Of a stretch of 64,000 nucleotides of DNA, positions 1 through 8,797 are shown in pieces (position 1 is the stretch's first letter; every line of letters starts with the position of its first letter). The notes beneath the pieces were generated by a model, which was given only the letters and a program-made list of their open reading frames with translations, ran no database searches and had not been told where the DNA came from. The stretch is from Aquisalinus flavus (GTDB lineage: Bacteria > Pseudomonadota > Alphaproteobacteria > Caulobacterales > Parvularculaceae). Both the position numbers and the translations under genes were made by a program. The stretch is taken from positions 186,001-250,000 of the forward strand of contig NZ_CP042288.1 in assembly GCF_022559625.1 (NCBI RefSeq). The letters are read 5' to 3'.

Positions 1-143
1 TCGGCAGATATGTAACGTTGTCGTCTTTATCGGACATCGTTCGAGTGATTCCCTCAATTCACGGTTTCTTAAAGCCTTTTCCTAAAATTTGGAAGCCTCA
101 ATTCGAAACAACTTCGGGTTGGTCAACTGGAATGAGGCTGACG

Positions 144-557
144 ATGACTTTATCTTCCATGAAAGCTAGTTTGCGCGCCTATGAACGCGAAGTATTCACC
201 GGTGCCAAGGCGCTCGCCGGTGCCAGTGCGGTTGCCGTGGTAGCAAGCTGGCAGCAGCAACTGAATGACCTCGATACCATCAAGGCCCAGTTTATCGCGA
301 CGACTGGAGAAAATGAACTTGTTTCTGCCGCATATCAGAATATTTCCGGCAGTCTCGACGGGCTGAGCGCCGTCGTCGGTTCCTCGGACAAGGATGCGAT
401 CATGGCGGCCGCCATGCAGTTCTATGCGTCCCTGACGGAGGCCCATGGCGCGTTTGCCGAACTGGTGCCGCTATCATTGCGCGGCGAGGACACGATCGCG
501 CCGGAAACGCTGATGCGCCTGTCGGGCATTCTTGGCTCAGCGTTGGGCCTGGGTTAG
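144..557 (+). CDS. Hypothetical protein, 137 aa
   Basis: I do not recognise this protein. The ATG at 144 is preferred because GAGG at 134-137 lies six bases upstream; an in-frame ATG at 132 and a TTG at 18 are possible longer starts. The product is mostly alpha-helical in appearance, Ala/Ser/Leu-rich, with no signal peptide, no clear membrane segment and no cysteine pattern. The middle (about residues 55-110) reads like amphipathic helices. It is followed after about 100 bases by a membrane protein on the same strand, so the two may be co-transcribed. Function is unknown. Confidence 0.6.
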   Translation: MTLSSMKASLRAYEREVFTGAKALAGASAVAVVASWQQQLNDLDTIKAQFIATTGENELVSAAYQNISGSLDGLSAVVGSSDKDAIMAAAMQFYASLTEAHGAFAELVPLSLRGEDTIAPETLMRLSGILGSALGLG

Positions 558-656
558 GCCGTTCGCCGCATTCTGAGGGCTAACCACCCGGTTTTCCTTG
601 ACTATTCAGCCTCCCTGGATCGAATGTGATTCACGGGGCTGCACGTTGGGGATATC

Positions 657-1076
657 GTGTTCAAGACGTTTATCACGGTCGTCTTTCTGGTTCTGATGGT
701 GACCCTCATCGTCAGCGCCTGGCTCGTCAAGGACCGGCGCATCCATATCGGGGTGCTTGCCATCGTCTTTTCCTGGGTGACGAGCAATGTCATCCACATG
801 ATCATCTCCGACTACAGCCCGTTGCTGGTCGAGATCATCATCAACATTGCGCTCATCTATATCTTCTTCCAGCTCCATTTCTGGCCCGAGGGCGAGAATA
901 GCGGCCCGGTCTGGCCGGTTTACATGATGGTCTTCGAGTTGTGCATCTTCCTGTCGCACATGACCCGGATCACCATGAGCCCGACCTATTACGTCATCCT
1001 CATCAATATCCTGTTCGGCGTGGAGGTCCTGTTCATGATCGGGGTTATCTGGTTCAATCGCCTCAAGAAAAGATAG
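657..1076 (+). CDS. Four-TM integral membrane protein, 139 aa, unknown function
   Basis: A GTG start (657) preceded by a GGGGAT-like ribosome site is used. The product is very hydrophobic, with about four predicted transmembrane helices near residues 3-23, 30-50, 55-75 and 110-132, and ends in a basic tail (RLKKR) that should lie in the cytoplasm. There is no enzymatic motif. A GC hairpin (CCCGGC/GCCGGG around 1097-1114) followed by a short T-run sits just downstream and may end the transcript. I cannot assign a family. Confidence 0.65.
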   Translation: MFKTFITVVFLVLMVTLIVSAWLVKDRRIHIGVLAIVFSWVTSNVIHMIISDYSPLLVEIIINIALIYIFFQLHFWPEGENSGPVWPVYMMVFELCIFLSHMTRITMSPTYYVILINILFGVEVLFMIGVIWFNRLKKR

Positions 1077-1163
1077 ACCCGGACCGATTGCGACGACCCG
1101 GCAGCGCCGCCGGGCTTTGCGGTGGTGCTGAACCGGCTCATGCTGTCCACCGGACAGAGCGGG

Positions 1164-2429
1164 ATGCGAGATATGACACTATCGGCTGCCATTGCCGGGG
1201 CAGGCATTGCCGGTCTTGCCGCCGCCACCTTGCTGGCGCGGCGTGGTTGGAGGGTCGAGATATTCGACAAATCGCCGGCGCCCGCCCCGGTCGGATCGGG
1301 GCTGATCCTGCAGCCCGTCGGTCTGGCGGTCCTCAACCGGCTCGGCTGCCTGCAGGCGATCAGCGATCGGGGTGCTCGCATCGACCGGCTGTTCGGCCGC
1401 GTCGTGCCGTCGAACCGCATCGTCCTCGATGTGCGCTATGGCTCCCCCGGCTCCGGCAAGCATGGCATTGCCGTTCACCGTGACACCTTGTTCCGCGCCC
1501 TGTTGACTGCCGCCCGTCACGAAGGGCTGGCGATCACCCACAGCAGCAACGTCGCCAGTGTGGTACAGGGGCGCGGCGGCGAATGGCTGCAGATGATTGA
1601 TGGCGCCCGTCATGGCCCGTTCGATCTCGTCATCGACGGCCTGGGCGCGCGCTCTGCCCTGTCGCCGGGGAGCGGGCGCGAGCTCAGCTATGGCGCGCTG
1701 TGGGCAAGCCTCGACTGGCCCGCGAGCGGTTTCATGGATAACACGCTGGAACAGCGATATGAATATGCATCCTGCATGGCAGGGGTGCTGCCGATCGGCC
1801 AGCCTGCCGGCAGCGATGTCAGGCAGGCGGCTTTCTTCTGGAGCATCAAACAGGAGCACTTTGACAGCTGGCGCCGTGTGCCGCTCGACCAGTGGAAAGA
1901 GGCAGTTCTGAGGGTCTGGCCGCAGGCAATCGCCTTCGTCGACCAGATCGCCAGCCATGACGATTTGGTCATGGCGCGCTACCGCCACCGGACCCGCCGC
2001 GATCCCGTCAGTGGACGGACAGTTCATCTGGGCGACAGCTTCCATGCGACCAGTCCTCAACTCGGGCAGGGAGCCAACATGGCCCTGCTCGACGCGCTGG
2101 CGCTCGATACCGCGCTCGACATGCAGCCTGATCTCGACACCGCGCTCGGTGAATATGCCCGCATGAGGGCGACCCATGTGTGGCTCTACCAGTTCATCAG
2201 CCTGGTCTTCACGCCCTTCTACCAGTCCGACAGCCGGCTCGTGGCTGCCCTGCGAGACCATCTCCTCTCGCCGGCCTCGCGCCTCGCGCCGGTGCAATGG
2301 CTGCTCGGCGGCATGGTCGCCGGCGAGCTTGGCTATCCTCTGCGGGCAATGCGCGCGGCACCGTTCCGGGGCACGCCGCTGGCCCAGGGACGGGACGGCT
2401 CGGACGCGATCATTTTCCCCTCGCCCTGA
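1164..2429 (+). CDS. FAD-dependent monooxygenase (aromatic hydroxylase type)
   Basis: A flavoprotein of the p-hydroxybenzoate-hydroxylase-like fold, expected to hydroxylate an organic substrate with NAD(P)H and O2. The N-terminus carries a Rossmann FAD-binding site GAGIAG (residues 12-17) followed by an acidic residue at the end of beta-2 (VEIFDKS). Near residues 288-310 is the second FAD motif, GDSFHATSPQLGQGAN, which binds the flavin ribityl chain. About 421 aa fits the family. ATG 1164 and ATG 1173 are both reasonable starts; a GTG at 1122 would add unrelated residues. The substrate cannot be inferred; UbiH/Coq6-like or salicylate-hydroxylase-like roles are both open. Confidence 0.85.
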   Translation: MRDMTLSAAIAGAGIAGLAAATLLARRGWRVEIFDKSPAPAPVGSGLILQPVGLAVLNRLGCLQAISDRGARIDRLFGRVVPSNRIVLDVRYGSPGSGKHGIAVHRDTLFRALLTAARHEGLAITHSSNVASVVQGRGGEWLQMIDGARHGPFDLVIDGLGARSALSPGSGRELSYGALWASLDWPASGFMDNTLEQRYEYASCMAGVLPIGQPAGSDVRQAAFFWSIKQEHFDSWRRVPLDQWKEAVLRVWPQAIAFVDQIASHDDLVMARYRHRTRRDPVSGRTVHLGDSFHATSPQLGQGANMALLDALALDTALDMQPDLDTALGEYARMRATHVWLYQFISLVFTPFYQSDSRLVAALRDHLLSPASRLAPVQWLLGGMVAGELGYPLRAMRAAPFRGTPLAQGRDGSDAIIFPSP

Positions 2430-2484
2430 GGCGGCAAATTATCCATGGTGTGTTCCGCAAAGGATGACGCCATGGATTGCTTGA

Positions 2485-3546
2485 ATGGATGATTTTACCC
2501 TGACGGCGAGAATTATCGCCAAGACCGCCGAATATCTCGATTTTCCGAGTGTCGTTGGCCACGAGACGCCATTTCTCGATTACCTCGAGCGGGATTTCTC
2601 CGGCGCCGGTTTTGCCGTCACGCGCCGCCGGAACCTGACCATCGTCGAAACCGGCTCTCCCGGGCCGATCCATTGCGCCCATGTCGATCGCCATGGCGTG
2701 ATCATGGACGGGGCGGGACACGGCAATTTTGCCGCCTTTGCGGTGAAGACGGAAAAATACGGCCAAATGGCCGCGCCAACGAGGTCGCTGTTCGACAAGA
2801 TCGCCAGCCGCTATCGCGGCGAGGAGATGTTCGCCTATGACCGCGAAACCGGCGGGCGCCTGGCCTATGGCGATGTCGAAGATGTTGTCTTCGATACGGA
2901 TAATGAGCGTGTACGGTTTCACTTCAGGGGGTTCCCGCCGCTGCCTGCGGGCACGCCAGTCGCCTTTTCCCGGACGGTGCAGCGCGAAGGTGACAACCTC
3001 GTCTCCGGCCAGCTTGACAACCCGCTCTCTGCGGCCTTGTTGCGGGTCGCTGCCGAGGCAGGGCTGACCGGCAAGATCGTCTTCGCTGCCGAAGAGGAGA
3101 TCGGCCGGTCGGCCGGGCATATCCTGCAATGGGCAGGCGAGCGGATGACCTCGTTCAGCGCGTTCCTGATCATCGACACATCCCCTTTTGCCGACGGCGG
3201 AGAGGCGGGAAAGGGCACTGTCGTCCTGCGCCGCAAGGATGCCAACGGCGCGTTCGACGACGCCATGGTTGGCCGGCTTGAAACGGGGGCCGCGTCCCTG
3301 AATATTCCCGTCCTGTTCAAGGACGCCTTCATCGAGGAAGCGAACGGGAAAGCGAGAGCCGCCGGAGAGCCGGAACAGGGTCTTGGCATCACTGAACTCG
3401 GCCGGCTCGTGACCATGTCCCAGGGCCAGTTTACCGGCACCACGCTGCAGATCCCGACCTGGAACTATCATTCGAACCGGGAAACCACGACCCATGCGGC
3501 GGTTCTCAACGCCGCAAGACTATTGCTTTCTGTCGGTGGCGCCTGA
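2485..3546 (+). CDS. M42-family metallopeptidase (glutamyl/deblocking aminopeptidase-like)
   Basis: A 353-aa co-catalytic zinc peptidase of the M42/M20 type. The metal ligands can be followed along the chain: His66 and Asp68 in CAHVD, Asp178 in QLDNP (bridging Asp), the Glu pair in AAEEEIG near residue 207, an Asp in IIDTS near 233, and a His in NYHSNRE near 330. M42 enzymes usually form large tetrahedral dodecamers that trim short peptides in the cytoplasm; no signal peptide is present here. It starts 55 bases after the monooxygenase, on the same strand. The substrate preference is unknown. Confidence 0.8.
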   Translation: MDDFTLTARIIAKTAEYLDFPSVVGHETPFLDYLERDFSGAGFAVTRRRNLTIVETGSPGPIHCAHVDRHGVIMDGAGHGNFAAFAVKTEKYGQMAAPTRSLFDKIASRYRGEEMFAYDRETGGRLAYGDVEDVVFDTDNERVRFHFRGFPPLPAGTPVAFSRTVQREGDNLVSGQLDNPLSAALLRVAAEAGLTGKIVFAAEEEIGRSAGHILQWAGERMTSFSAFLIIDTSPFADGGEAGKGTVVLRRKDANGAFDDAMVGRLETGAASLNIPVLFKDAFIEEANGKARAAGEPEQGLGITELGRLVTMSQGQFTGTTLQIPTWNYHSNRETTTHAAVLNAARLLLSVGGA

Positions 3547-3670
3547 TTGCCCGGGCACCGGGATCATAGAATCAGTGGAACTTTGCTGCAATGCACTGTA
3601 TTTGTGTGGGATTGTACCAGTAGCCCGGCAGGTGCCGGCAGACTGAAGCAACCGTCAAAGGAGAATGACG

Positions 3671-3892
3671 ATGCAGAAACTTTTTGCGCTGTTAGTAATT
3701 ATGTTCGGCAGTTTCTTTGCTGTATCTTGTGGCGACGATTCCGCTGACGATGCAGGCGATGCCGTAGAAGAAGCGGTAGAAGATTCCGAAGATGCGATGG
3801 AAGACGTTGGCGACGAAATGGAAGAAGCCGGTGACGATATGGCCGATGAAATGGAAGAAGTCGGCGAGGAAATGGAGCCCGAGCAGCTCTAG
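3671..3892 (+). CDS. Small, extremely acidic lipoprotein, 73 aa
   Basis: The N-terminus is a lipoprotein signal with a lipobox ending at Cys (FFAVSC-G), so the mature protein should be about 52 residues, anchored by lipid to the membrane. The mature part is almost only Asp, Glu, Ala, Met and Val with a loose 7/11-residue periodicity (DEMEEAGDDMADEMEEVGEE), compatible with one long amphipathic acidic helix. ATG 3671 is chosen over ATG 3665 because AGGAG at 3659-3663 is then seven bases away. A GGAAC at 3577 with TATT 17 bases on is a weak EcfG-like promoter. A perfect 11-bp hairpin follows the stop codon. No family is recognised. Confidence 0.75.
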   Translation: MQKLFALLVIMFGSFFAVSCGDDSADDAGDAVEEAVEDSEDAMEDVGDEMEEAGDDMADEMEEVGEEMEPEQL

Positions 3893-3901
3893 GTAATACC
3901 G

Positions 3902-3930
3902 GGATGTCCCGGTCTTGTGCCGGGACATCC
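3902..3930 (+). terminator. Perfect 11-bp hairpin after the acidic lipoprotein gene
   Basis: GGATGTCCCGG (3902-3912) and CCGGGACATCC (3920-3930) form an 11-bp perfect stem with a 7-base loop, ten bases after the stop codon. There is no T-run, so it may be a partial terminator, an mRNA 3' stabiliser or an attenuator before the next lipoprotein gene, whose start is 23 bases downstream. Confidence 0.5.
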
Positions 3931-3952
3931 TCTCATCAAAACAGGCGGTGGC

Positions 3953-4705
3953 ATGGTTCGTATAGTATTTACCCTCATCGCTGCAGCAGTCCTGGTGACC
4001 GGCTGCGCTACGGTGCCTGCCGATCAGGCAAACCCTGCCACGGCAGGTAATAATTCCCAAAAGCAACCCAGTACCGCCGACCAGCGTACGGCTGACCTTC
4101 GGGCGCTTGACCAACTGACGGGCATCCTTCTTGCCGCGTCCGAAAGCTATGACATCGCCAATACCGATGCCGCTGCTGCCAGCCTCGTGCGGGCCGGAGA
4201 AGCGCCATCCCTTTACGAAACCCTGGGCGGTGCCCGCCAGTCCCTGGCGCGGGAGGTTCAGGCCCGGGTTGCCGATTTAGGTGGTGAGCTGCGCGAGACG
4301 GCCTCTGCAGACGGCGAGGGCTTCTATGTTATCGTGGATATCGCCAATGCCGTCGAAAAGGGACCGGCGCTTGTCCTGGCCGAGGCGCTTGTTGGCGAAA
4401 CCTATCTGATCGACAGGTTGCGCGGCTATCTTTCCGACCCGGCCATCAGTGTGGAAACCAAGACATTCTTCCAGGAAATCCTGCCGGGCCTGCGGGCCGA
4501 GCGCGATGCCATCGCCCTGCTGGTCGATGCACTGCCGGAAGGTTCGCTCCCTGAGGAGAATGAAGGTGATCCTCAGCCGGACAGCGAAGATACCGTCTCA
4601 CCCGAAGGCGAGACCGGCGAAGACAGCGACGCTGATACTCTGGACGAAGAACCGGGCGACGCCACCGCCGCCGCCGATGCCACGATGCTGGCAGCCCAAT
4701 CCTGA
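3953..4705 (+). CDS. Lipoprotein with a putative DUF2383/ferritin-like helical domain
   Basis: ATG 3953 gives a signal peptide ending in a lipobox (VTGC-A, Cys about residue 18), so this is a membrane-anchored lipoprotein of 250 aa. Residues about 45-190 are helical and their pattern (long helix, LGGEL turn, helix, E..Y repeat near ALVGETYLIDRLRGYL, then LPGLRAERDAI) resembles the PA2169/DUF2383 four-helix-bundle family; this is my inference by pattern, not a search result. The last 55 residues are Asp/Glu-rich and probably disordered. It follows the small acidic lipoprotein on the same strand and ends in a strong terminator; the two may work together in the envelope. Confidence 0.7.
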   Translation: MVRIVFTLIAAAVLVTGCATVPADQANPATAGNNSQKQPSTADQRTADLRALDQLTGILLAASESYDIANTDAAAASLVRAGEAPSLYETLGGARQSLAREVQARVADLGGELRETASADGEGFYVIVDIANAVEKGPALVLAEALVGETYLIDRLRGYLSDPAISVETKTFFQEILPGLRAERDAIALLVDALPEGSLPEENEGDPQPDSEDTVSPEGETGEDSDADTLDEEPGDATAAADATMLAAQS

Positions 4706-4738
4706 TAGCCCGATCCTGATAGCCCGATCCAGATTGCC
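4694..4738 (+). repeat. Short tandem repeat spanning the stop codon of the lipoprotein gene
   Basis: A 14-base unit close to CCTGATAGCCCGAT occurs in two exact copies followed by a third degenerate one. The first copy contains the TGA stop of the lipoprotein gene; a readthrough would meet further in-frame or out-of-frame stops. Slippage at the 3' end of the gene is the simplest origin. Confidence 0.6.
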
Positions 4739-4786
4739 CCAGCGCCGAAGGCAGGGTCATTGATCAACACCGCCGCGGGATACGAG

Positions 4787-4819
4787 AAAGCCGCCGGTCA
4801 TACCGGCGGCTTTTTTTTA
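4787..4819 (+). terminator. Rho-independent terminator (plus strand, possibly bidirectional)
   Basis: The stem GCCGCCGGT/ACCGGCGGC (4790-4810) with a three-base loop is followed by a run of eight T on the plus strand, and preceded by a short A-run. It terminates the lipoprotein transcript and could also serve the convergent icd gene, although on the minus strand the trailing T-run is only three bases. Confidence 0.85.
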
Positions 4820-4842
4820 TCCGTGTGAAGACGGGAAGGGGC

Positions 4843-6054
4843 TTAACCCATGGCCTTCTGGAAGTTCTCGTCGACCTTGTCGAGGAAGCCGGTCGTCGTC
4901 TGCCAGCCCTGATCGGCACCGATCAGCAGCGCGAGATCCTTGGTCATGTCGCCGTTCTCGACGGTCTGGACCACGGTCGCTTCCAGCTTCTCGGCGAATT
5001 CCACGACCTTCGGCGTGTCGTCCATCTTGCCACGGCGGGCGAGGCCGCGCGTCCAGGCGAAGATCGAGGCGATCGAGTTGGTCGAGGTTTCCTCGCCGCG
5101 CTGGTGGGCGCGATAGTGGCGGGTGACGGTGCCGTGGGCGGCTTCCGCCTCGGCTGTCTTGCCATCCGGCGTCAGCAGCACGGAGGTCATCAGGCCGAGC
5201 GAGCCGAAGCCCTGGGCGACCGTGTCGGACTGGACGTCGCCGTCATAGTTCTTGCACGCCCAGACATAGCCGCCGGACCATTTCATGCAGGCCGCGACCA
5301 TGTCGTCGATCAGGCGGTGCTCATAGGTCAGGCCCTTCTCGTCGAACTGGTCCTTGAATTCGGCCTCGAAGATTTCCATGAAGAGGTCTTTGAAGCGGCC
5401 ATCATATTTCTTCATGATGGTGTTCTTGGTCGACAGGTAGACCGGGTATTCGCGCTGCAGGCCATAGTTGAAGCTGGCGCGGGCGAAGTCGCGGATCGAG
5501 TCGTCGAGGTTGTACATGCCCATATAGACGCCGGCAGACGGCGCATCATAGACCTCGTGCTCTTCGACCTGGCCGTCCTTGCCTTCCCATTTCAGGGTCA
5601 GCTTGCCCGGTCCCGGGAACAGCATGTCGGTGGCGCGGTACTGGTCGCCAAAGGCATGACGCCCGATGATGATCGGCTGGGTCCAGCCCGGCACCAGGCG
5701 CGGGACGTTCTTGATGATGATCGGCTCGCGGAAGACGACGCCGCCGAGAATGTTGCGGATCGTGCCGTTCGGCGAGCGCCACATCTTCTTCAGGCCGAAT
5801 TCCTCGACGCGGGCCTCGTCCGGCGTAATGGTTGCGCATTTGACGCCGACGCCATGTTCCTTGATCGCGTTTGCCGCATCGACCGTGATCTGGTCGTCGG
5901 TGCGGTCGCGCTCCTCGATGCCGAGATCGTAGTAATGCAGGTCGATATCGAGGTAAGGATGGATGAGCTTGTCCTTGATCATCTGCCAGATGATGCGGGT
6001 CATCTCGTCGCCGTCGAGTTCGACGACCGGATTTTTCACTTTGATTTTATCCAT
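4843..6054 (-). CDS. icd: NADP-dependent isocitrate dehydrogenase
   Basis: Oxidatively decarboxylates isocitrate to 2-oxoglutarate in the TCA cycle, yielding NADPH. The 403-aa length and sequence (start [20 protein letters not shown]; later [11 protein letters not shown] substrate loop and [13 protein letters not shown] cofactor region) are those of the homodimeric, eukaryote-like type II enzyme typical of alphaproteobacteria. The acidic metal ligands lie in the [10 protein letters not shown] segment. It is transcribed alone, divergent from trmJ with 165 bases between the starts, and ends facing the plus-strand terminator at 4787-4819. Confidence 0.97.
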   Translation of the reverse strand: MDKIKVKNPVVELDGDEMTRIIWQMIKDKLIHPYLDIDLHYYDLGIEERDRTDDQITVDAANAIKEHGVGVKCATITPDEARVEEFGLKKMWRSPNGTIRNILGGVVFREPIIIKNVPRLVPGWTQPIIIGRHAFGDQYRATDMLFPGPGKLTLKWEGKDGQVEEHEVYDAPSAGVYMGMYNLDDSIRDFARASFNYGLQREYPVYLSTKNTIMKKYDGRFKDLFMEIFEAEFKDQFDEKGLTYEHRLIDDMVAACMKWSGGYVWACKNYDGDVQSDTVAQGFGSLGLMTSVLLTPDGKTAEAEAAHGTVTRHYRAHQRGEETSTNSIASIFAWTRGLARRGKMDDTPKVVEFAEKLEATVVQTVENGDMTKDLALLIGADQGWQTTTGFLDKVDENFQKAMG

Positions 6055-6109
6055 GGAAATTTCTAACCCCTGAGGTTTGACGGATCTTGAATTCGGTGAT
6101 TACGGCAGG

Positions 6110-6139
6110 GCTATAGCATCCGCTCTCTTTGATGCACAA
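6110..6139 (-). promoter_or_regulatory. Possible sigma-70 promoter of icd
   Basis: Read on the minus strand, TTGTGC (6139-6134) and TATAGC (6115-6110) are separated by 18 bases, about 55 bases before the icd start. Match to consensus is moderate; no other candidate in the divergent region is better. Confidence 0.35.
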
Positions 6140-6219
6140 GGGGCAGGGGCTACAACATCCCGGCAGTAAGCGAGACATTCCGACGACATAGGGCGCCCCG
6201 GCGCGGGCGGACATGAAAA

Positions 6220-7008
6220 ATGACAGACAAAAGAAAATACGGGCGAAAGCACGGGTTAGGGCCCGGCCCGGTGATCGTGCTGGTCGATCCGCAAATGGGC
6301 GAGAATATCGGCGCGGCGGCCCGCGCGATGCTGAATTTCGGCCTGACCGGCCTGCGGCTGGTGCGTCCCCGCGATGGCTGGCCGAACCCGAAGGCAGGCG
6401 CGATGGCCGCCGGGGCGTCCAGCGTCGTCGACAATGCAAGGGTCTTCGACAGTGTCGAGGACGCGACCGCCGATTGCGGATACATTCTCGCGACCACCGC
6501 CCGCCAGCGCGAGCTGTACCTGCCGGTCTATGAGCCGGGCGAGGCCATGGCCGAGATCAAGCCGCGCATCGATGACGGCCAGACCTGCGCGATCCTGTTC
6601 GGCGGCGAGAAATCGGGCCTCAACACCAATGACATTTCCTTGTGCCATGGCATCCTGACCGTGCCCCTGAACCCCGCTTTCTCCTCGCTCAATCTCGGTC
6701 AGGCGGTGCTGCTTGCCGCCTGGGAATGGTCGAAACTGGCGGGCAAGGGCGAGCGCTTCCCCTCGCGGATGGACGACGCTGAGGTCCCGACCCAGGCCGA
6801 TACGGACGGGTTGATCAACCACCTGTTCGCCGAGCTCGAGCCGTCGGGTTTTTTCTTCCCGCCGGAGAAACGCGAGGTGATGGAGCGCAATATCCGCACC
6901 ACGATCAAGCGGGCAGGCTTTACCCGCGCCGATACCCAGTTGATGCGCGGGATTATCAAGGCGCTGGCGAGAGGGCGTGGCGCCGGCAGGGCCGCCAGCG
7001 AGGAATAA
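6220..7008 (+). CDS. trmJ: TrmJ-type tRNA/rRNA 2'-O-methyltransferase (SPOUT family)
   Basis: A 262-aa SpoU/TrmH-class RNA methyltransferase that should transfer a methyl group from SAM to a ribose 2'-OH; in bacteria TrmJ modifies position 32 of tRNAs. The three SPOUT motifs are visible: NIGAAARAM (about residues 27-35), LFGGEKSGL (about 124-132) and SSLNLGQAVLLAAWEW (about 150-165), which form the trefoil knot and SAM site. The C-terminal helical extension (about 200-262) matches TrmJ rather than the shorter TrmL. It is monocistronic and ends in a strong terminator. Confidence 0.9.
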   Translation: MTDKRKYGRKHGLGPGPVIVLVDPQMGENIGAAARAMLNFGLTGLRLVRPRDGWPNPKAGAMAAGASSVVDNARVFDSVEDATADCGYILATTARQRELYLPVYEPGEAMAEIKPRIDDGQTCAILFGGEKSGLNTNDISLCHGILTVPLNPAFSSLNLGQAVLLAAWEWSKLAGKGERFPSRMDDAEVPTQADTDGLINHLFAELEPSGFFFPPEKREVMERNIRTTIKRAGFTRADTQLMRGIIKALARGRGAGRAASEE

Positions 7009-7037
7009 AAAAGGCGGGGAATGATCCCCGCCTTTTT
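7007..7037. terminator. Bidirectional Rho-independent terminator
   Basis: An 8-bp stem GGCGGGGA/TCCCCGCC with an ATGA loop is flanked by six A on the left and five T on the right, so it works in both directions between the convergent trmJ and GH51 genes. Confidence 0.9.
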
Positions 7038-7059
7038 CGTTCTGAACTCTGACAGTCGC

Positions 7060-8607
7060 TTATTGCGCGATGCGCATCACGCTGACGGAGCGCGGTTCCA
7101 GCGTCATGCGCAGCTTGCCGCGGGTCGCCGATACGTCCATTTCGACGGGTGATACAGCTTCCGGATCATCGAACGAATTATGGGCATCCATGCTGGCGCC
7201 GGTCAGTTGCCGCACGCTTGCGCTGTCGGCACCAAAGGCCGGCAAGGCGATTTCGTGTGCCTTGCTCGCATCGGCATTGACTACGGCAATCAGGATATCG
7301 CCATTCTCGGCGATCGCCGCTGAAAGACTCACCGCCGGGATCGTCTCGCCGCCATGGCTGTAGTCAGGGCTGTCGAAGTCGACCGGCAGGGCCGTCGCAC
7401 CCTGGAACGGCACATACATCTCATAGACATGATAGGTCGGTGTCAGGATCATCTCCGGCCCGTCGGTCAGGATCATCGCCTGCAGCACGTTGACCATCTG
7501 GGCAATATTCGTCATCGGCACCCGGTCGGCATATTTGTGGAAGATGTTGAGGTTGAGCGCGGCGACGACCGCGTCGCGGATCGTGTTCTGCTGGTTCAGC
7601 GCCGGCGCGCCTTCCTCGCCGTCGACCCACATGCCCCATTCATCGACATAGAGATGGAAATCCTCGCCCAGATCATGGCTGTCGATGATCGCCAGCTTGT
7701 CCTCGATGATCGTGTCCATCTTGATCGTGTGCGACAGGGTCGACATCCACTCGTCCTCGGGGAAGCCCAGCGCATCGCCCTTCTTGCCCCAGTCGCCGGT
7801 CGGCAGGGTGTAGAAGTGGACGGAGATGCCGTCGCCGAGATCGCCCATTGCCGGGTGATCGAGGATCTCGTCGGAATAGTCCATATTGCCTTCATGGGAG
7901 CCGGAGATGATGCGTACCGGCATCTCGCCCTCGACCTTCAGCAGCGTCGCCCACTGGGCATAGAGATCGGCGTAGTAGGCAGGGCGCATGTTCCCGCCGC
8001 AGCCCCATGTCTCGTTGCCGATCGACAGGTAATCGATGGTCCACGGTTCGTCGCGGCCATTGGCGCGGCGCTCCTGTGCCAGGGCGGACTCGCCGGTGGC
8101 GGTGATATATTCGAGCCAGTCTGAGGCTTCGGTGATCGTGCCGGTGCCGAGATTGACGTTGAGATAGGTCTTGGCGCCCAGCTTTTCAGCGAGGTTGAAG
8201 AATTCATGGGTGCCGAACCCGTTCGGCTCCGGCGTGCCGCCCCAGCTCATGTTCACGCGCGGGGTTCTCTCCTCAGGGGCGCCAATACCGTCGCGCCAGT
8301 GATACATGTCGGCATAGCAGCCGCCGGGCCAGCGGATCACCGGAATGTCGAGCCTGTCGAGGGCACCATAGACGTCGTCGCGGATGCCGTCCGTGTTCGG
8401 AATGTCGCTGTCTTCGCCGACCCAGATACCATCATAGACCTGCGTGCCGAGATGTTCCAGGAACTGGCCGTAGACCTCTGGCTGGATCGTGCCGATCGGC
8501 GCATCGCGGTCGATCTCGATATCGGTTTGCGCGCTGGCAACAGCCAGGGCGCTGACGGCGGCCAGGGCCGTGGACATGGCGAAAGCGGCGATCGTGTTTC
8601 TGAGCAT
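7060..8607 (-). CDS. Secreted alpha-L-arabinofuranosidase (GH51)
   Basis: A 515-aa retaining glycosidase expected to release arabinofuranose from arabinan or arabinoxylan side chains. A Sec signal peptide (about residues 1-26, ending ASA) directs it to the periplasm or outside. The GH51 signatures are present: IRWPGGCYADMYHW (about 93-106), the acid/base Glu in IGNETWG (about 197-203), and the nucleophile Glu in YVDEWGMW (about 320). The C-terminal part is the all-beta domain. It is the first gene of a two-gene minus-strand group with the CehA-like protein upstream, though 190 bases separate them. No arabinose transporter or regulator is nearby. Confidence 0.92.
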   Translation of the reverse strand: MLRNTIAAFAMSTALAAVSALAVASAQTDIEIDRDAPIGTIQPEVYGQFLEHLGTQVYDGIWVGEDSDIPNTDGIRDDVYGALDRLDIPVIRWPGGCYADMYHWRDGIGAPEERTPRVNMSWGGTPEPNGFGTHEFFNLAEKLGAKTYLNVNLGTGTITEASDWLEYITATGESALAQERRANGRDEPWTIDYLSIGNETWGCGGNMRPAYYADLYAQWATLLKVEGEMPVRIISGSHEGNMDYSDEILDHPAMGDLGDGISVHFYTLPTGDWGKKGDALGFPEDEWMSTLSHTIKMDTIIEDKLAIIDSHDLGEDFHLYVDEWGMWVDGEEGAPALNQQNTIRDAVVAALNLNIFHKYADRVPMTNIAQMVNVLQAMILTDGPEMILTPTYHVYEMYVPFQGATALPVDFDSPDYSHGGETIPAVSLSAAIAENGDILIAVVNADASKAHEIALPAFGADSASVRQLTGASMDAHNSFDDPEAVSPVEMDVSATRGKLRMTLEPRSVSVMRIAQ

Positions 8608-8797
8608 TTTTTCTTCCCTGACGTTTTGTCGTTATTCTTCCAGTCTTTACTTACAGCGGCAGCCGGGTTCCGCCAATGTTGCAATGGTTTGCAGCGGTGG
8701 TATGCCGCCTGAACTGTTTCACTCCGGTGCCGCGAAGGCGCCGACAAGCTCTATTCGATTGGTCCAGACATAGCCGTTGAACCGGTCGGGCACCTGA

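Noticed and set aside
1179..2297. Minus-strand open frame inside the monooxygenase gene
   Set aside because: Antisense shadow of a well-supported FAD enzyme.
4825..6066. Plus-strand open frame over the whole icd gene
   Set aside because: icd is unmistakable on the minus strand; the antisense frame has no domain and no ribosome site.
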